64,000 bases of DNA from Isochrysis galbana (taxonomy: Eukaryota > Haptophyta > Isochrysidales > Isochrysidaceae): positions 972,113 through 1,036,112 of the forward strand of contig CM030939.1 of the NCBI GenBank assembly GCA_018136815.1, given 5' to 3'. This document shows positions 33,187-44,600 of this stretch, one piece after another. Each line of letters begins with the position of its first letter. Within the stretch, counting starts at the first letter, position 1. The notes beneath the pieces were generated by a model, which made no database searches, had not been told where the DNA came from, and saw only the letters and a list, made by a program, of their open reading frames with translations. Both the position numbers and the translations under genes were made by a program.

Positions 33187-33310
33187 AGATGAACGAGATG
33201 TAACGAGATGGCCTGATGGCCCGACGACGAGATGAACGAGATGGCCTTGATGGCCCGACGAGATGAACGAGATGGCCCGAGGGCCCGACGAGATTGAACG
33301 AGATTTTCGG
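33187..33310. repeat. Minisatellite, GATGAACGAGATGGCC unit
   Basis: Four to five imperfect copies of a 30-40-base unit made of GATGAACGAGATGGCC and TGATGGCCCGACGA. Confidence 0.75.
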
Positions 33311-33459
33311 GTAACGGAACTGGACGAGGAGTTTCCCCACTAAGCTTGGTCGTAATGCGGTAAAACCGATTTAGAGACAAGCGGGAAACCGGGGCGGAAG
33401 GAACTGGCAAGGAAGCCGGCAGGAAGGCAGAGGAAATGTCTTGGCAAGGCGACGGAGGC

Positions 33460-33612
33460 AGGACTTTTAACAGTAGGCGGAATTTTTAACAGTAGGAAGA
33501 GGCAGGAATTTTAACGGTAGACGGAGTGCGGAATTTTAACGGTAGAAGAAGAGCGTGGAATTTTTAACGGTAGAAGAAGAGCGTGGAATTTAACGGTAGA
33601 AGAAGAGCGGAG
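33460..33612. repeat. Minisatellite, GGAATTTTAACGGTAGAAGA unit
   Basis: Six imperfect copies, about 18 to 31 bases each, with the core AATTTTTAAC(A/G)GTAG followed by AAGAAGAGCG or similar. Confidence 0.8.
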
Positions 33613-33639
33613 AGGAGAAGGAGCGGGGCTCGAACTGCA

Positions 33640-33720
33640 GAGCGCTCCGTCCGGACTCGAACTCGCGACCCAGAGCAAAAGGTTGGTGGAGGCGGTGAGT
33701 TGAACCACTATGCCACGCGA
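33640..33720 (-). repeat. tRNA-derived relic (SINE head-like), not a functional tRNA
   Basis: The minus strand carries TGGCATAGTGG (fits pol III box A) and GAGTTCGAGTCC (fits box B) 48 bases apart. The predicted acceptor and T stems do not pair, so this is more likely a decayed tRNA or the promoter head of a SINE. Confidence 0.4.
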
Positions 33721-33861
33721 ATCTTTACGTAGCCATAGGGCCGATGGGAAGGGCTGAGAACCGCTTTATATACTCTGGGTTTTTTTTCTCTTCTTTTTCA
33801 CTTTTCTTCTTCTTTCTTCCTCTGTTCTTTTTTACTGTTTTTACTGTTTCTCTTTTTACTG

Positions 33862-35226
33862 TTATTTCTTTTTGCCTCTGAGACATCGCGAATGCGACAT
33901 GTCGAACACGCGATGACTACTGGCTCGTGGGCAGAGGGCCGTTCGATCGAGGGTGATGCTTCCCTCCGAGTGGGGGGATAGCGAGATGGTGGCGGAATGC
34001 GCCTGAAGGAAGTCGATGCCTAGGAGGAGCATCGGGTGTCCTTCGATGACGTCGAATCGGTGGCGGAAAGCGCGGCCGCTCATAGAGAAAACGACCGTGA
34101 CGACTCCTCGAGTGACGAGGTTCGCGCCATTGGGGCCTCGCAGAGGTCCTTGACAGTCGTCGGTTACTTTGGTAACGCAAGCGTCGGGAGGTAGGCAATC
34201 TAATAAGCCTTGAGTGATGTTTGACGGGCCAGCCCCGGTGTCGGCCACCGGACTCGCCGTGAGAGCGGTGTCGGCCAGGAGGATTCCGTCCCTGGTGCCT
34301 TCACGTAGGATGCGTAGGTCGCGCACATATAGGCTGTGGCGAGGTGTCGTGAACTTGGGGGTGTCGATGACGTCCCGGTGGGCGTAGGCCAATGACCCGT
34401 CGGAATCCAATGAGGGGGCCAACCAGGGTCCAGGACTGACCGCTGCGACGGACCGAGGTGGCTGTGGATTACTACGTCGGTAGCCGAGTCCTCTACGGTC
34501 GTTCGGATGACGCGGTGGTTGATCCCACAGCTTTGCAAGCCCTAGGTGAGCTTCTGTCCGTGGGAAAGACGGCGGATTTGGCTGTGGGGCGGAAGTCTTG
34601 CGGTAATTTGCCATTTCCGACAAAGCGGATTGAGCGGACGGAGTGGCTGCGGACGGCGAGGAGGCGGAAGTGGCGGTGTCCGCCGTACATGTCTCTGAGT
34701 GGCGTAAAACTTCTGCAGCTGCCGGCGGCGGCACGTGGGCCCAGCCGGTCTTGCTGTGTTGATCGGGGGCTCGCCAGGTGCCATATCTCTTTTTGAGCAC
34801 TGAGGGCGGGCCAGAAGGAAAGTCGGCGACTACTTCCGGTAGTGGGGCCGTCCATGGGGCGACTGGGTCCACGAGCGGTGTGGGCGCCTCTCGTGTGTCT
34901 TTTTGCGACGGCGACGTTGTCGGCAGTCGCTCGTCTGCCCCCGCCTCTTCTGCGGAAGGTGGAGCGGTAATTACTTCGGGGTGTGCATTATGGGGATTGC
35001 CCTGCCTCGTTTCCGTTATGGTGCGATTCCCCTTCCAGACGGGATCGCCGACAGATCGCCTTCTGATCGTCGTCCGTCGTTGTCTGGCCGGAGTGTTTGG
35101 GTTTGATTTCAGTCGAGTTATGTGAGAAAGTCGTGGGGCGAGAGTCGGGGTGTTTTCCTGGGTGTCTCTGTCCGTCGTCCTGTCGTCGGTCGTCATCCGT
35201 CGTCGCCAGGACATTTGATCGCTCAA
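33862..35226 (-). pseudogene. Ty3/gypsy fragment: linker and aspartic protease only
   Basis: A 454-codon frame without RT or integrase. Its second half aligns with the protease region of the larger element on plus: ADTGAGPS (active-site motif, DTGA), LPPDACV, FRHRFDVIEGHPMLLLGIDF. The linker also matches (HPNDRRGLGYRRS against HPTDKRGLGYTSP). It ends in the unrelated T-rich, repeat-rich sequence below 33862, where reverse transcriptase should follow. This is a truncated relative, not a recent copy, since identity between the two proteins is only partial. Confidence 0.85.
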
Positions 35227-36046
35227 TTCGACTGATGTCCCACAATTGACGGAACGACGCCTAAGTTCAAAACCACCGTAAGCTTACGGACTGACAGCCC
35301 AACTAGGATCTTAATAAGAACCATTGAAAGATTTACGAAAGTATGCTGCGCGCTCATCTTCGCCAACTCGATGGATACGTTGAGAACCGCTCAGGCGGGA
35401 ATGGGAAGACAGCCCTAAAAAAGAATCGATTTGGGCGACCGCCCACTCTACGAAACGGACAACAAAGGCAACTTGATACCTAGCGCGGAGCTGCTATCCC
35501 TGGCCGTAAGGCTAGGAGTCGAACTACAAGTCAAAACGAGGCCGGGAGCCTGCACGGAAATAGACAACTAAACTCGATCATGTGCACCCGCGAGGCGACT
35601 CGAAGGCATTGGACAGCCCTAAGGAGCACAAGGAAACACACAAAGCCACGAGAAGCACCAGCGGTCGAAAAACAGCTACTGATGGCACATATCAAAAGGC
35701 CTGCCCGAAACCGAAACACGCATCCGAAGCCGGGCCCGTGGTAGTGTACCAGGGCCGCACTCCCGACACCAAACAAAAAGAAAGGAGGGGGGGAAGGCGA
35801 AGATACGGGGCGACGGGAGGGAAGGGCGATGACGGGCGAGGGTGCAGAGTATACCTGACTAGCGATAGGTGTGTAGCCCTGAATCTTCAGATCTTTTTTT
35901 TTTATGATTTCCCCCCGAGAAGTTCTTATTATCTTGTGTACCACCACAAAGTGTCTTTATGCCCCGGAACCTTCATGCACCGGAACGTAGCCGCGGCCCT
36001 CCATACGCTCATAACACGCTCATACGCTCCATAGCACGTACGCACG
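35227..36046. other. Spacer with a short coding-like remnant
   Basis: 35424-35577 on plus reads IDLGDRPLYETDNKGNLIPS, then AELLSLAVRLGVELQVKTRP, ending GACTEIDN-stop. It has coding character but no start, probably a transposon remnant. The longer frames on both strands at 35531-36034 show no recognisable motif. Confidence 0.35.
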
Positions 36047-37080
36047 TCATGCTGTTGTGGCGAGTATTTGATCCCCGCAAGGCGAATAGCGATCGAAAAT
36101 TGCGTGCGACAAGAGCGCATCTAGGCACAACCGTCGCGCGAGAGCTCCAAGATGGCGGTCCCAACCGTGATCCGCATTGCTTAAGCTGTAGCTCGTCCGC
36201 ATTGCGGAGTCCTCGATGGGAAAGAATCCGTCACATGCAGCCTTGAGCACTCGCCATTGACCCTTGCTGCCGACTATTTTGTCGTCAACGGCCTGGCGGG
36301 AGAGTAACGCGATCCCGGCTGTCCGTTCACGCGACAAGTCGGAGATGGCTGCAAATAGGCAAGCGCGCCAAGAACGCTCTTTCGGCCAGGTTGAGCCATC
36401 GGCGATATCGTTTACTTGGCTGAGTCTAGCATCACCGACTAACTTGGATGGCGGCTCATATACCGAGCAGAAATGCAGAAAAGTGGAAGCGTTGGGCTTC
36501 GCGTGCCCGGTCACAATGGTCGACGACGCATTGAATGCTGGAGGGAAAAGCATTGTTGGTTCCTCTGTGTGATCCCGGAAGTTCCAACGATACCAAGGCA
36601 ACATTGTTGCTTTCGCCCACCCAAATACGCACGCAACATGGGCATCCTCCACCTCCCCCTGAGAACGCAGCACGGAGCTTGTTTGTAGAGAATGGTTCCT
36701 CAGTGGGTAGGCAGCACTGACACAGGGCGGGTAAAATAAATCTTTTGCGCATTTGTGTTCTGAATCTATGGCACCGGGCACGCGTTCACCTGCACCATCG
36801 CACAGGGGTCGTCGATACCGAGCTTGCCACCTCCAGGGGAATCAAAGGCTGAGTGCGAGCCACGACTCCCAAACTCTGACCAATAGCGGAGCCAGCATGC
36901 CGCAGCTATGCGTGACGCCGCATCGACGCAGAGATTCGACAAGGACTGCTTGAAAGAATCGCGCCCGGCACTCATCTGTGCCTACTTTTCGACGGCACAC
37001 AAAGGCTTAGCGTAATGCCACATTGAAGGTCATCGACAAGCAAAGCTAATCCTTTCTCATCCCCCTCGCGGAACCAAGCC
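36047..37080 (-). CDS. Probable 3' exons of the sulfotransferase-like gene (boundaries unresolved)
   Basis: Several minus-strand frames have coding character. Around 36766-36950: NLCVDAASRIAAACWLRYWS, ending DDPCAMVQ before a GTGAAC donor-like site. At 36110-36700: PWYRWNFRDHTEEPTMLFPP, and RTAGIALLSRQAVDDK. They continue the Cys-rich, N-glycosylation-site-containing style of the exons upstream. I could not choose splice sites with confidence, so this is offered as a region, not a model. A separate gene is possible. Confidence 0.4.
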
Positions 37081-37214
37081 GGGCCTCGCAGGCCGCGCGC
37101 AAGCTTTCTCGCAGCCTCCACGTAAAACCTCCAAAATATTGCCAGTAGAACTATTGTGTGGTAAGCAAACTTTGCTCTTCTCATATGGCAAGGGGACGCA
37201 GCGCTCCTTGTCAC

Positions 37215-39726
37215 CTGCATATATACACCGGATGCGCATTGACAACTCTCTGATGGTCGTGGCCCGGCATTGCATACGGAAAGGGCTCTCGTCAAAGCGG
37301 TACGCTCGCCGAGTAAGTCGGCGTGACTGACGAGTGAGGCATCATTCATCCGTGCCCCACCAAAGCCGTTCGCTCGGTCACCCTGTGCATGCATCATCAG
37401 CCCATGACCAAGCCCATGCACACATGAAGAATAGTCACGCAATGCAGCTCCCTCCTGAATGCCTTCCAACTCGCCCGCAGCGCCGCGCATACCCAGTTCG
37501 GCTGTGATCCTGTTGCAAGACGGATGACCGGGAAGGCAAAGCTTTGTTACCGCTGCAACGCCCATCCTCAGCTCAAGGGGTCGTGTAGAAGCAAAACATG
37601 ATTGAGAGGATAACGCTTAGACTGCGACTCTACTGTGTGATAAGGCAATACCTGTTGCAAGCTTTTTGTGAAAGTGCCCACTCCCACACTCTCTCGCTGT
37701 AGCTTGAATTGCCGAACCACCCTGGGATGCGCTTCAACCCGCCAGCAAGAAGCCCGTGCTGCAGGCCGCCCCAAAGCGGGGATAAGGAAGCGACTGCCAT
37801 CGCAGCGGACCTGTGCGCGATATGGAGTGAGCGAGTTCGGAAGGTGGGACATTCGGCCGCCAGGCAACAACACGTCGCAAGGGGCCACGGGCGATCCACG
37901 GGTTGAGGATCGAGCAACACAGAAAGCCGTCTCTATCACGTCACGGCCAGACACACGGGGCTAGCACGTGCAGCGTGCATACAAGTCGTCGGCACTCCCA
38001 CCGGCCTGGATGCACTCCTCGGAGCCAGCATGGTCTGCTGCGGCAAACCCCATGACGTGCAATGCCACGTGAGGTACGGCCACAACCTTCGTGTAAGCGA
38101 GCCAAACAACGCCGAAAAGGCCGAGGGACGCAGCATACTCCCGAACCAGTGGCACCCAAAATGCCTCCTCGTCCCTGTGCAACTCTATCTTCGAAAATGC
38201 GGAAACATACTGTCTTACGCGAGGTGCGAGGGATGCCGAAGTAATGTTGATGAACTCACAATTCAAACGCGCCCGACCACTGCCGGGGCCATTTGGTGGC
38301 ATGCCTTGTCGAAATGCGATCTTGGTGGCCAATTGCATCGGAGTTGAATTCGGAAGCACCTGGGCAACCTCCCAGCCTGAGGAACGTAGCGAGGCAGCTG
38401 CGACTTCGAAGCGAGGTATTCTGGATGGCAAGCGAGCATCGTCAATAAGGTGAGACGGCAGACTGCTCATCGCGCGGCGATGCCCTGAGCCTGAAAAGGA
38501 GCTGTCACCCTGTTCCGCGTCTGAATACCCATCCTCTCCACGCCGACCGGCTTGATTCAAATTAGTATCATGTGCCTCACCGTCGGTGGCCCCCGTTCCA
38601 TCGGGATGCGCGCAGCACCCATTGCGATATTCAGGGAAGAGGTGGTAAACATAAGCATCCGCCTAAAAGTGACATGGCGGGGGATTGTGTGGTTAGCCAG
38701 CTGAGCAAGGTGGGGCAACAAATTCGCCGCGTAAGTAGCTACGAGGCTTTCAGAGTCATCCAATTTGTGTGCAAGTGGCTCGCCTTCATGATCGGCTTGA
38801 TTCTACCATCCTGTGCTTTGGTGATGTAGTGCGTTTTGTCTATGCAATGGAGCATCTTGCCTCACCTTGGCGATGAGTTGCACCAACTCTGGATCGCCTC
38901 TAAAGTAGAATTCGCAAGGAGCATGCTCGCTCTGATGCAAATTGTAGTCTGCAATAGACAGCGCAGGCGCAGCTCTCAGGGAGTGCGATCCATCGTCGGG
39001 AGAGCTTGGCCCGGCATAGGAGTGCTTGATAGCAAGCTCTGTCACTTTCCTCAATTCAGGCCGCTGGTCGCCACCACCGCCTCCAGAATGAGAGCCATCA
39101 GGGCGATTCTCACGCCCTCCTTCTCGCCCATCATTTGCATGCAGACCGGCCTCCTGCAGACGCGCAGCCACCTCCATGGGTGCTTGGGAGACGAATTGTT
39201 CGAGGCAGGCTTGCAGATCAGCGTCCATCGTCTCTGTATGGACCCAGCAGTCGACGGCCTCTGTGTCTAGATAGTCATGATATCTGCGGGAGAATTCACC
39301 GAGCGAGCCTCGAGCGAATAATCGGAATGCAGAGACGTTCGAGACTGTGTCGTAGACATGCGCCATCATCGGTTCGGACTTGTGCATCTTCTTGAACTCG
39401 AAGTTGTACCTCCCATGGCCCATGACGCCCCATGCCCAGAGCGAGACGTAGAGTGCGCATGGATTGCGTGCGCTCGAGACTATGAAGGCCTCGCGCGCCT
39501 CCTCCCGAGTCACGGTATCCCTCTCGGCGCGAACCGTGAAGAGGCCCTCCTCGAAGAGCTGGCCGTACTCTGCCTTCAGCTTGCTCACGATGGCCTGGCC
39601 GCCCGTCTTGGCGACGTGCTTGAAGAGGAAGCGGCCGCGGCCGCGCGACGGCGCGCCTGCCGACCAGCCCGCCAGAGAGAGCAATAGCGCCGCGCCCCAA
39701 CGGGTGCTCACCAAAGCCATGCCCAT
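37215..39726 (-). CDS. Secreted/Golgi sulfotransferase-like protein with a Cys-rich HG-motif region
   Basis: Exons on minus: 39726-38866, 38662-37968, 37810-37652, 37566-37215 (phases agree). The N-terminus MGMALVSTRWGAALLLSLAG is a signal peptide or anchor. LFKHVAKTGGQAIVSKL matches the 5'-phosphosulfate-binding loop of Golgi PAPS sulfotransferases (KxxGG). FIVSSARNPCALYVSLWAWG matches the 3'-phosphate site (RNP ... S). These enzymes sulfate sugars or Tyr in the secretory pathway. After ELVQLIAKADAYVYHLFPEY the protein continues far beyond a normal sulfotransferase end. It has a linker, a mostly hydrophobic segment (LGLFGVVWLAYTKVVAVPHV), and a Cys/His-rich region with two HG motifs (LWGGLQHGLLAGG and CVHGLGHGLMMH). 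I know no function for that part. The ATG lies next to CT repeats and a 36-base G run. Confidence 0.68.
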
Positions 39727-39795
39727 CCAGCCCAGCCCTCTGTCTCCCTCTCTCTCTCTCTCTCTCTCCACCCGAGAGAGGGAGCGAGCGGGGGT

Positions 39796-39831
<36 letters not shown>

Positions 39832-40258
39832 CGGGTCAGTGTGACTGTGAACATGGGGCGTTTTACCCGTAAGTGCCAGGGGCTTGGGCGGGGGGTCCGT
39901 CGTTCAGTCGTTCAGTCGTTCCCACAAGATGTGCCCGGGCGCCCGCGGCAAAGCGGCAAAGCTCTCTGCGTCGTGTACGCGCCTTCCCCGCCATCCCGAA
40001 CGCACACCCTCAACGCCCTCGACAAGCCTGTGCCTGAACTTGTCATCGCGCGTCTCGCCCGTGTCGAATCAAGCGGATCCTACATGTGAAAAACAGTCCA
40101 ACAACCCAAGAAAAACAGTAAAAACAGCTGTTTTTGGGTTACACAAAAAAACAGTCAAAAACAGGCCGAAAAACAGGATCCTTTACATAAACAACTGTTT
40201 ACGTTAGAGTAAGGGGTAAGGGGGGTACGGGGGCGGGCGCCCACTCGGAGCACGACGC
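39727..40258. other. Low-complexity promoter region and spacer before the gap
   Basis: CT repeats at 39751-39769, a 36-base G run, then unassigned sequence. 40095-40180 is rich in AAAAACAG words, also seen (reverse complement) at 33832-33862 next to the other gypsy fragment. Confidence 0.5.
39796..39831. repeat. 36-base G homopolymer
   Basis: Uninterrupted G run 70 bases upstream of the sulfotransferase start; the longest homopolymer in the window and a likely source of assembly difficulty. Confidence 0.95.
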
Positions 40259-40358
40259 NNNNNNNNNNNNNNNNNNNNNNNNNNNNNNNNNNNNNNNNNN
40301 NNNNNNNNNNNNNNNNNNNNNNNNNNNNNNNNNNNNNNNNNNNNNNNNNNNNNNNNNN
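40259..40358. other. Assembly gap (100 N)
   Basis: Exactly 100 N, the usual placeholder for a gap of unknown size. It probably hides the 5' LTR and gag start of the gypsy element that continues on the right. Confidence 0.97.
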
Positions 40359-41080
40359 ACAGCCACGTCCCTTCTTTCGTCGGCGCCGACCCGCCGGCGA
40401 CAGATTGCAACGAAGTCGATGCCGGGCCCGATTCCTCTTCTGATGTGACCATGGAGAGTGACCACAACTCCCTTGCACGTCGAGGAACGGCCGCCTCCCA
40501 AACCGAGCTTCTACGGCCCATTGAGCCAACCCAACCGAGTCTCTAAGCCATGCCCTTCACGCCTCTCACCGGTGGTGTCGCGGCCGCGGCGTCCGTCGCC
40601 GCAATCCGACACCCCACCTCTCCGAGTTTGTTCGTCGATCCCGTCCTCCGAGCCCGTCTCCACGTCGTCGATATCCGAGTCTTCTTTCATTCGTCCTACG
40701 TCGCGCGGCCACCGGTTGCAGCCCCCAAGCACTGCCTGCCTCTCGATACCACTACCACCGCCATCATGCGCGCGGCAGCGATCAATGCGTCCGCGATCCA
40801 GTCCTTCGATTCCTCTCAAAACAACTCCGATGTCGGCACCCGTGATGATACCCCGTCACCCGCTCTCCACGCTCTCGCCTCTCTTCGTGCACGAGCGAGC
40901 GGCTCTGCGGTGGTATTACCTCGGCACCTCACGGAGGCAGCCCAAGAGCTTCGCCGGCCTCGCAATGGCACCCTAGCCTCGCCTGCCGCCGCGCTACCCA
41001 AGCACTTCGATGAGCTTTGCGCTGAGCTCACGAAGATGAATCAACGAGTCCAAGACGGGCTGACGTCTGGCTGTCACGCA

Positions 41081-41648
41081 CCACGCGTTCTCGTCGTTGG
41101 CGAGACGAGCGGCGTCGTCTCCTCCATGTCCTACTCGCCGGTGCTGATGTAGCTACGTGCGATTTGTATCCTTTCGAGATCGATTACGTGCCCCACTTCC
41201 AAGGCGACGCGCTTCATGTCCAAAACCTAGGTTGGGACCTAGTCATCGCCCACCCGCCCTGCACGTACCTCTCCGCCGTCAGCAGTCAATGGCTCTCCCA
41301 AGAACCCGGACGTCGTGCCGCTCTTGAGTCGGCCGCCCGCGTCTTCAAGTCAATGGCCTCCGCCACTGCTCCGTTTGTAGCGGTTGAGAACCCTCGGATG
41401 CATGCGGAAGCTCGCCGTTTAGTCGGGGGTTGACCCCGACCCAATTCGTCCAACCCTGGGAGCACGGCACTGGACACCAGAAAGCCACCGGGTTGTACCT
41501 CACCAAAGGGCTGCCGCCCCTCCAGCCAACTTGCGTCGTGGATGGCCGTGAGTCGGCCATGGCTAACCTCTCTCCTTCACCGCACCGTGGCGCTCTTCGC
41601 AGCCGCACCTACGTCGGTGTAGCTGGAGCGATGGCGATCCATTGGATG
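41081..41648 (+). pseudogene. C5-cytosine methyltransferase-like domain inside the retrotransposon (two frameshifts)
   Basis: Pieces in order: RVLVVGETSGVV (SAM loop, motif I, compare VACEFSG/xxGxG), CDLYPFEIDYVPHFQGDAL (motif II/III), WDLVIAHPPCTYLS (motif IV; Pro-Pro-Cys, the C5-enzyme catalytic loop), FVAVENPRMH (motif VI, ENP/ENV type), FVQPWEHGTGHQKATGLYL, KGLPPLQPTCVVDGRE, and LRSRTYVGVAGAMAIHWM. This is the motif order I associate with small phage and prophage DNA cytosine methyltransferases. Break 1 lies between 41108 and 41140, break 2 in a five-G run at 41425-41429; after break 2 the frame is the pol frame, so the domain was fused to the polyprotein. Enzyme activity is unproven. Confidence 0.7.
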
Positions 41649-44600
41649 CCTGTTCTTCTTCGACATTTGAGTCAACAGCGAGACCAGACGTCGACGAAGA
41701 AATTGTCCGCGTTAGAGCTACTCGCTTGCGCGCGGTGCAGCCTATTGGACCGGCCTTCACTTAGCTCGACCGAGGCTACCGCCTACGAGCCGTGGTCGGC
41801 TCTTCATCGTTATGAGAGGGGGAGGGAAACTAGTGAAGTTTCTTCCGACCCCGTTGTTTCCCGTCCAGCTACTCCCGAGTCAGACAACCACGAAGACCAA
41901 AAAGAAACCCACGATAACCACGACAACGACACGCCACTCCACGCCTCCGAGTCTACTCTCCACGACCCATTCTCTCCATGGACCGCCCCGCCTCCGGCAC
42001 GCGCGAGCTCGCCGCGTCCGACGACGCCGACGACTCTCCGGAAGCGGCGCCAACAATGGCAATCATTCGGAGTGAACGGGGACCAGAAATGGTCCAACGT
42101 CACGCTCGAAACCGCTGACGAAATAAGAGCGCAAGCTCTAGCCGGACGAAGCGCCGACGAGGAATCCGACCTCGCCGCTGCCGTCCGAGCGCCGATCGAG
42201 TTCGTGGAAGCCAAAGGCATCCGCGCCGAAGAGCTAGCCTCATTAGTTCGAAGACCCAAGACAGAAGCCCAAGCCCGTCTCGAGAAAGATTGGGAAAAGA
42301 TGTCCGACCACCCGAGGCACCCCACCGACAAGAGAGGCCTGGGCTACACTAGTCCCAAGCTATCACCCTGTACCGCTACCAACGAGGACGACGCCTCTAG
42401 GCCCTCTGCCACGATAGCGGCAGTCGGAGTACCCGAAGAGACGACGACTACTTTGACGACGAATTCACCCGAGCAACCACGCTGTCGACCAACCCCGTCC
42501 CCGTCCAACACCATCGCACACGTGACCACGCACCGACCGGAGAGCGTCGTGGATACCCTACCATCTGCCTACCCAAGGCATTGCCTATATGTTCGAGACC
42601 TGATGGTCTGCCGCTCCGGCGAGGCTACCGGCAAAGAAGGAGTAATCTTAGCCGACTCCGCTCTCACGGTCAACAGCACCCTCGCTGACACCGGAGCTGG
42701 CCCGTCGGTCGTGACCACTTCCCTCTTGTCCAGCCTACCCAACGACGCATGCGTCGAGCGGCTGCCGCAAGCCGTAGTGACACCGCTTCACGGTCCGGAC
42801 GGCCTACCTCTTATCGCGCGAGGCAAGGCTCGAATCGTTTTCTCCGTCGGTGGATTTCTCTTTCGTCATACGTTCATGGTGATTGAAGGCAACCCGATGC
42901 TGCTGCTCGGGAACGACTTCTTAGCTACGCACGCCGCTTCGATTCAGCTCGCCTCCGACAGCGCGGAAGGCTCTATCTCACTCGGTGCTCCATCCACGGT
43001 GGCTTCTCTTGAGGTTGACGGCAGTCCAAGCCCCGACGCTCCGCCGATCTTTCGCGTCTCGACGTCACCGATAGCGGTGGTCCCTGTCAGCATGACTTGT
43101 GCACAGGTCTGTCCGACCTCCGCGAACCCAATCACGACTGACTTCTTCCGAGGGCCGCAAGCCGCCGAAAACGACAACCAGCTAGTCTCCGAGCCGCTCT
43201 TCAACACGGCCGATGAGTTTGCCGCCAAAGCGCCGGCGTCTTGTGGCTCCGAGTACCTCCTATATACCCATGAACCTATCACGATCCCGGCCTATCATCG
43301 GGCGACGTTTCACGTCCGAATTCCGCTAGCTCTTCGAGAACACGAAGACTGCGCCATGCTCGTGGACCGACTCCCTACACGCGAGACTATTGACAGCTCT
43401 CCGCTCGTCATCCCTCAAGTAGAGAGGCCGAAATCCGACCACACCATCGCGGTTACGGTGGCCAATACTGACCCCAAACCACTACACCTTCCGTCGTTCC
43501 ATCCTGTAGCTTCGCTACAGGTTCGATTCAAGATTCACGCTGGAACTTATCACCGCGTCGGTGACAATAACTCGCCGGATGTGATTGAGTCGCTCAACGA
43601 GGACCAACGCAAGCTCCTCGAGGCAGCCAAGATCGACCCCGAGGGCCGTCTCTCGATGCCCCAACGTGAACAAGTTCGTCGTCTACTGGCCCGACGTATC
43701 GCTGCTTTCGCAATTGACCCGACTAACCCGAATCACACTCACGTGATGGAGGTAGAGCTACCGCTCAACCCCGGAGCCGAAGCTCACCGTCACGCACCGT
43801 CTAGAGTTGGACGAGAGGGTGAGAAGATCATAGAGGACGAAGTTTGCAAGATGGAGTCCGCGGGCATCATTAGGAAATCAAATTCGTCGTGGGCCTCTCG
43901 AGTCGTGTTAGTCACTAAGAAGGATGGCTCCGTACGTTTCTGCGTAGACTATCGCGACGTCAACTCCAAGCTTCGTCTAGAAGACAGCCCTCTTCCCCTC
44001 ACGGTAGAAGCCATCGACCGATTGTCGTCCGGTCAAGGCAACCTCGATTCTCTATTCCTTTGCACCCTGGACCTGGCATCTGGTTTCTGGGGTATACCGA
44101 TCAAAGAATCCGATAAACATATCACCGCGTTCACTACTCATCGCGGCAAGTACGAGTTCAATTACTTGCCTTTCGGTGTTCAATCCGGTCCCTCGTATAT
44201 GTGCCGCCTCATGGACGCCGTTCTCGGTGGGCTGGCATGGGAGATTTGTATGCCATACTTGGATGATGTCGGCGCCTGGTCGACAGGTGTAGGTGACTCG
44301 CTGCAGGCTAGGGAAGAGTCGTCATTCCAACAAATGTTACACCGTCTTGATCTTGTCTTGGAACGTCTCATCTGGGCGGGCCTCACTTGCAAGATGTCGA
44401 AATGCGTTTTCTTTGCCACCTCGGCTGAATATCTCGGCCACGTTGTTTCGCGTGAAGGTCTTCGGATGGATCCCAAGAAAGTGGAAGCTGTCTCGAAAAT
44501 CGACTCAACCCAAATCAACTCGATCGAAGCCGTCCGTTCGTTCCTTGGATTGTGCTCCTACTACCGCCGTTTCATCCGTCGTTTTGCGATCCGTGCGGCG

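Larger units (their letters stand above)
32301..33861. other. Repeat-rich spacer upstream of the coiled-coil gene
   Basis: Promoter side of the coiled-coil gene (a degenerate TAGAGTA repeat at 32379-32440), then GTATTTG repeats (32640-32730), repeat family A copy 2 (32815-33150), two minisatellites (33187-33310 and 33460-33612), a tRNA-like relic (33640-33720) and a T-rich stretch (33778-33870). Confidence 0.6.

Noticed and set aside
33640..33720. Functional tRNA gene on minus
   Set aside because: Box A and box B are present but acceptor and T stems do not pair.
40155..40529. ORFs spanning the N gap
   Set aside because: The translated stretch is through 100 N of unknown true length; meaningless.
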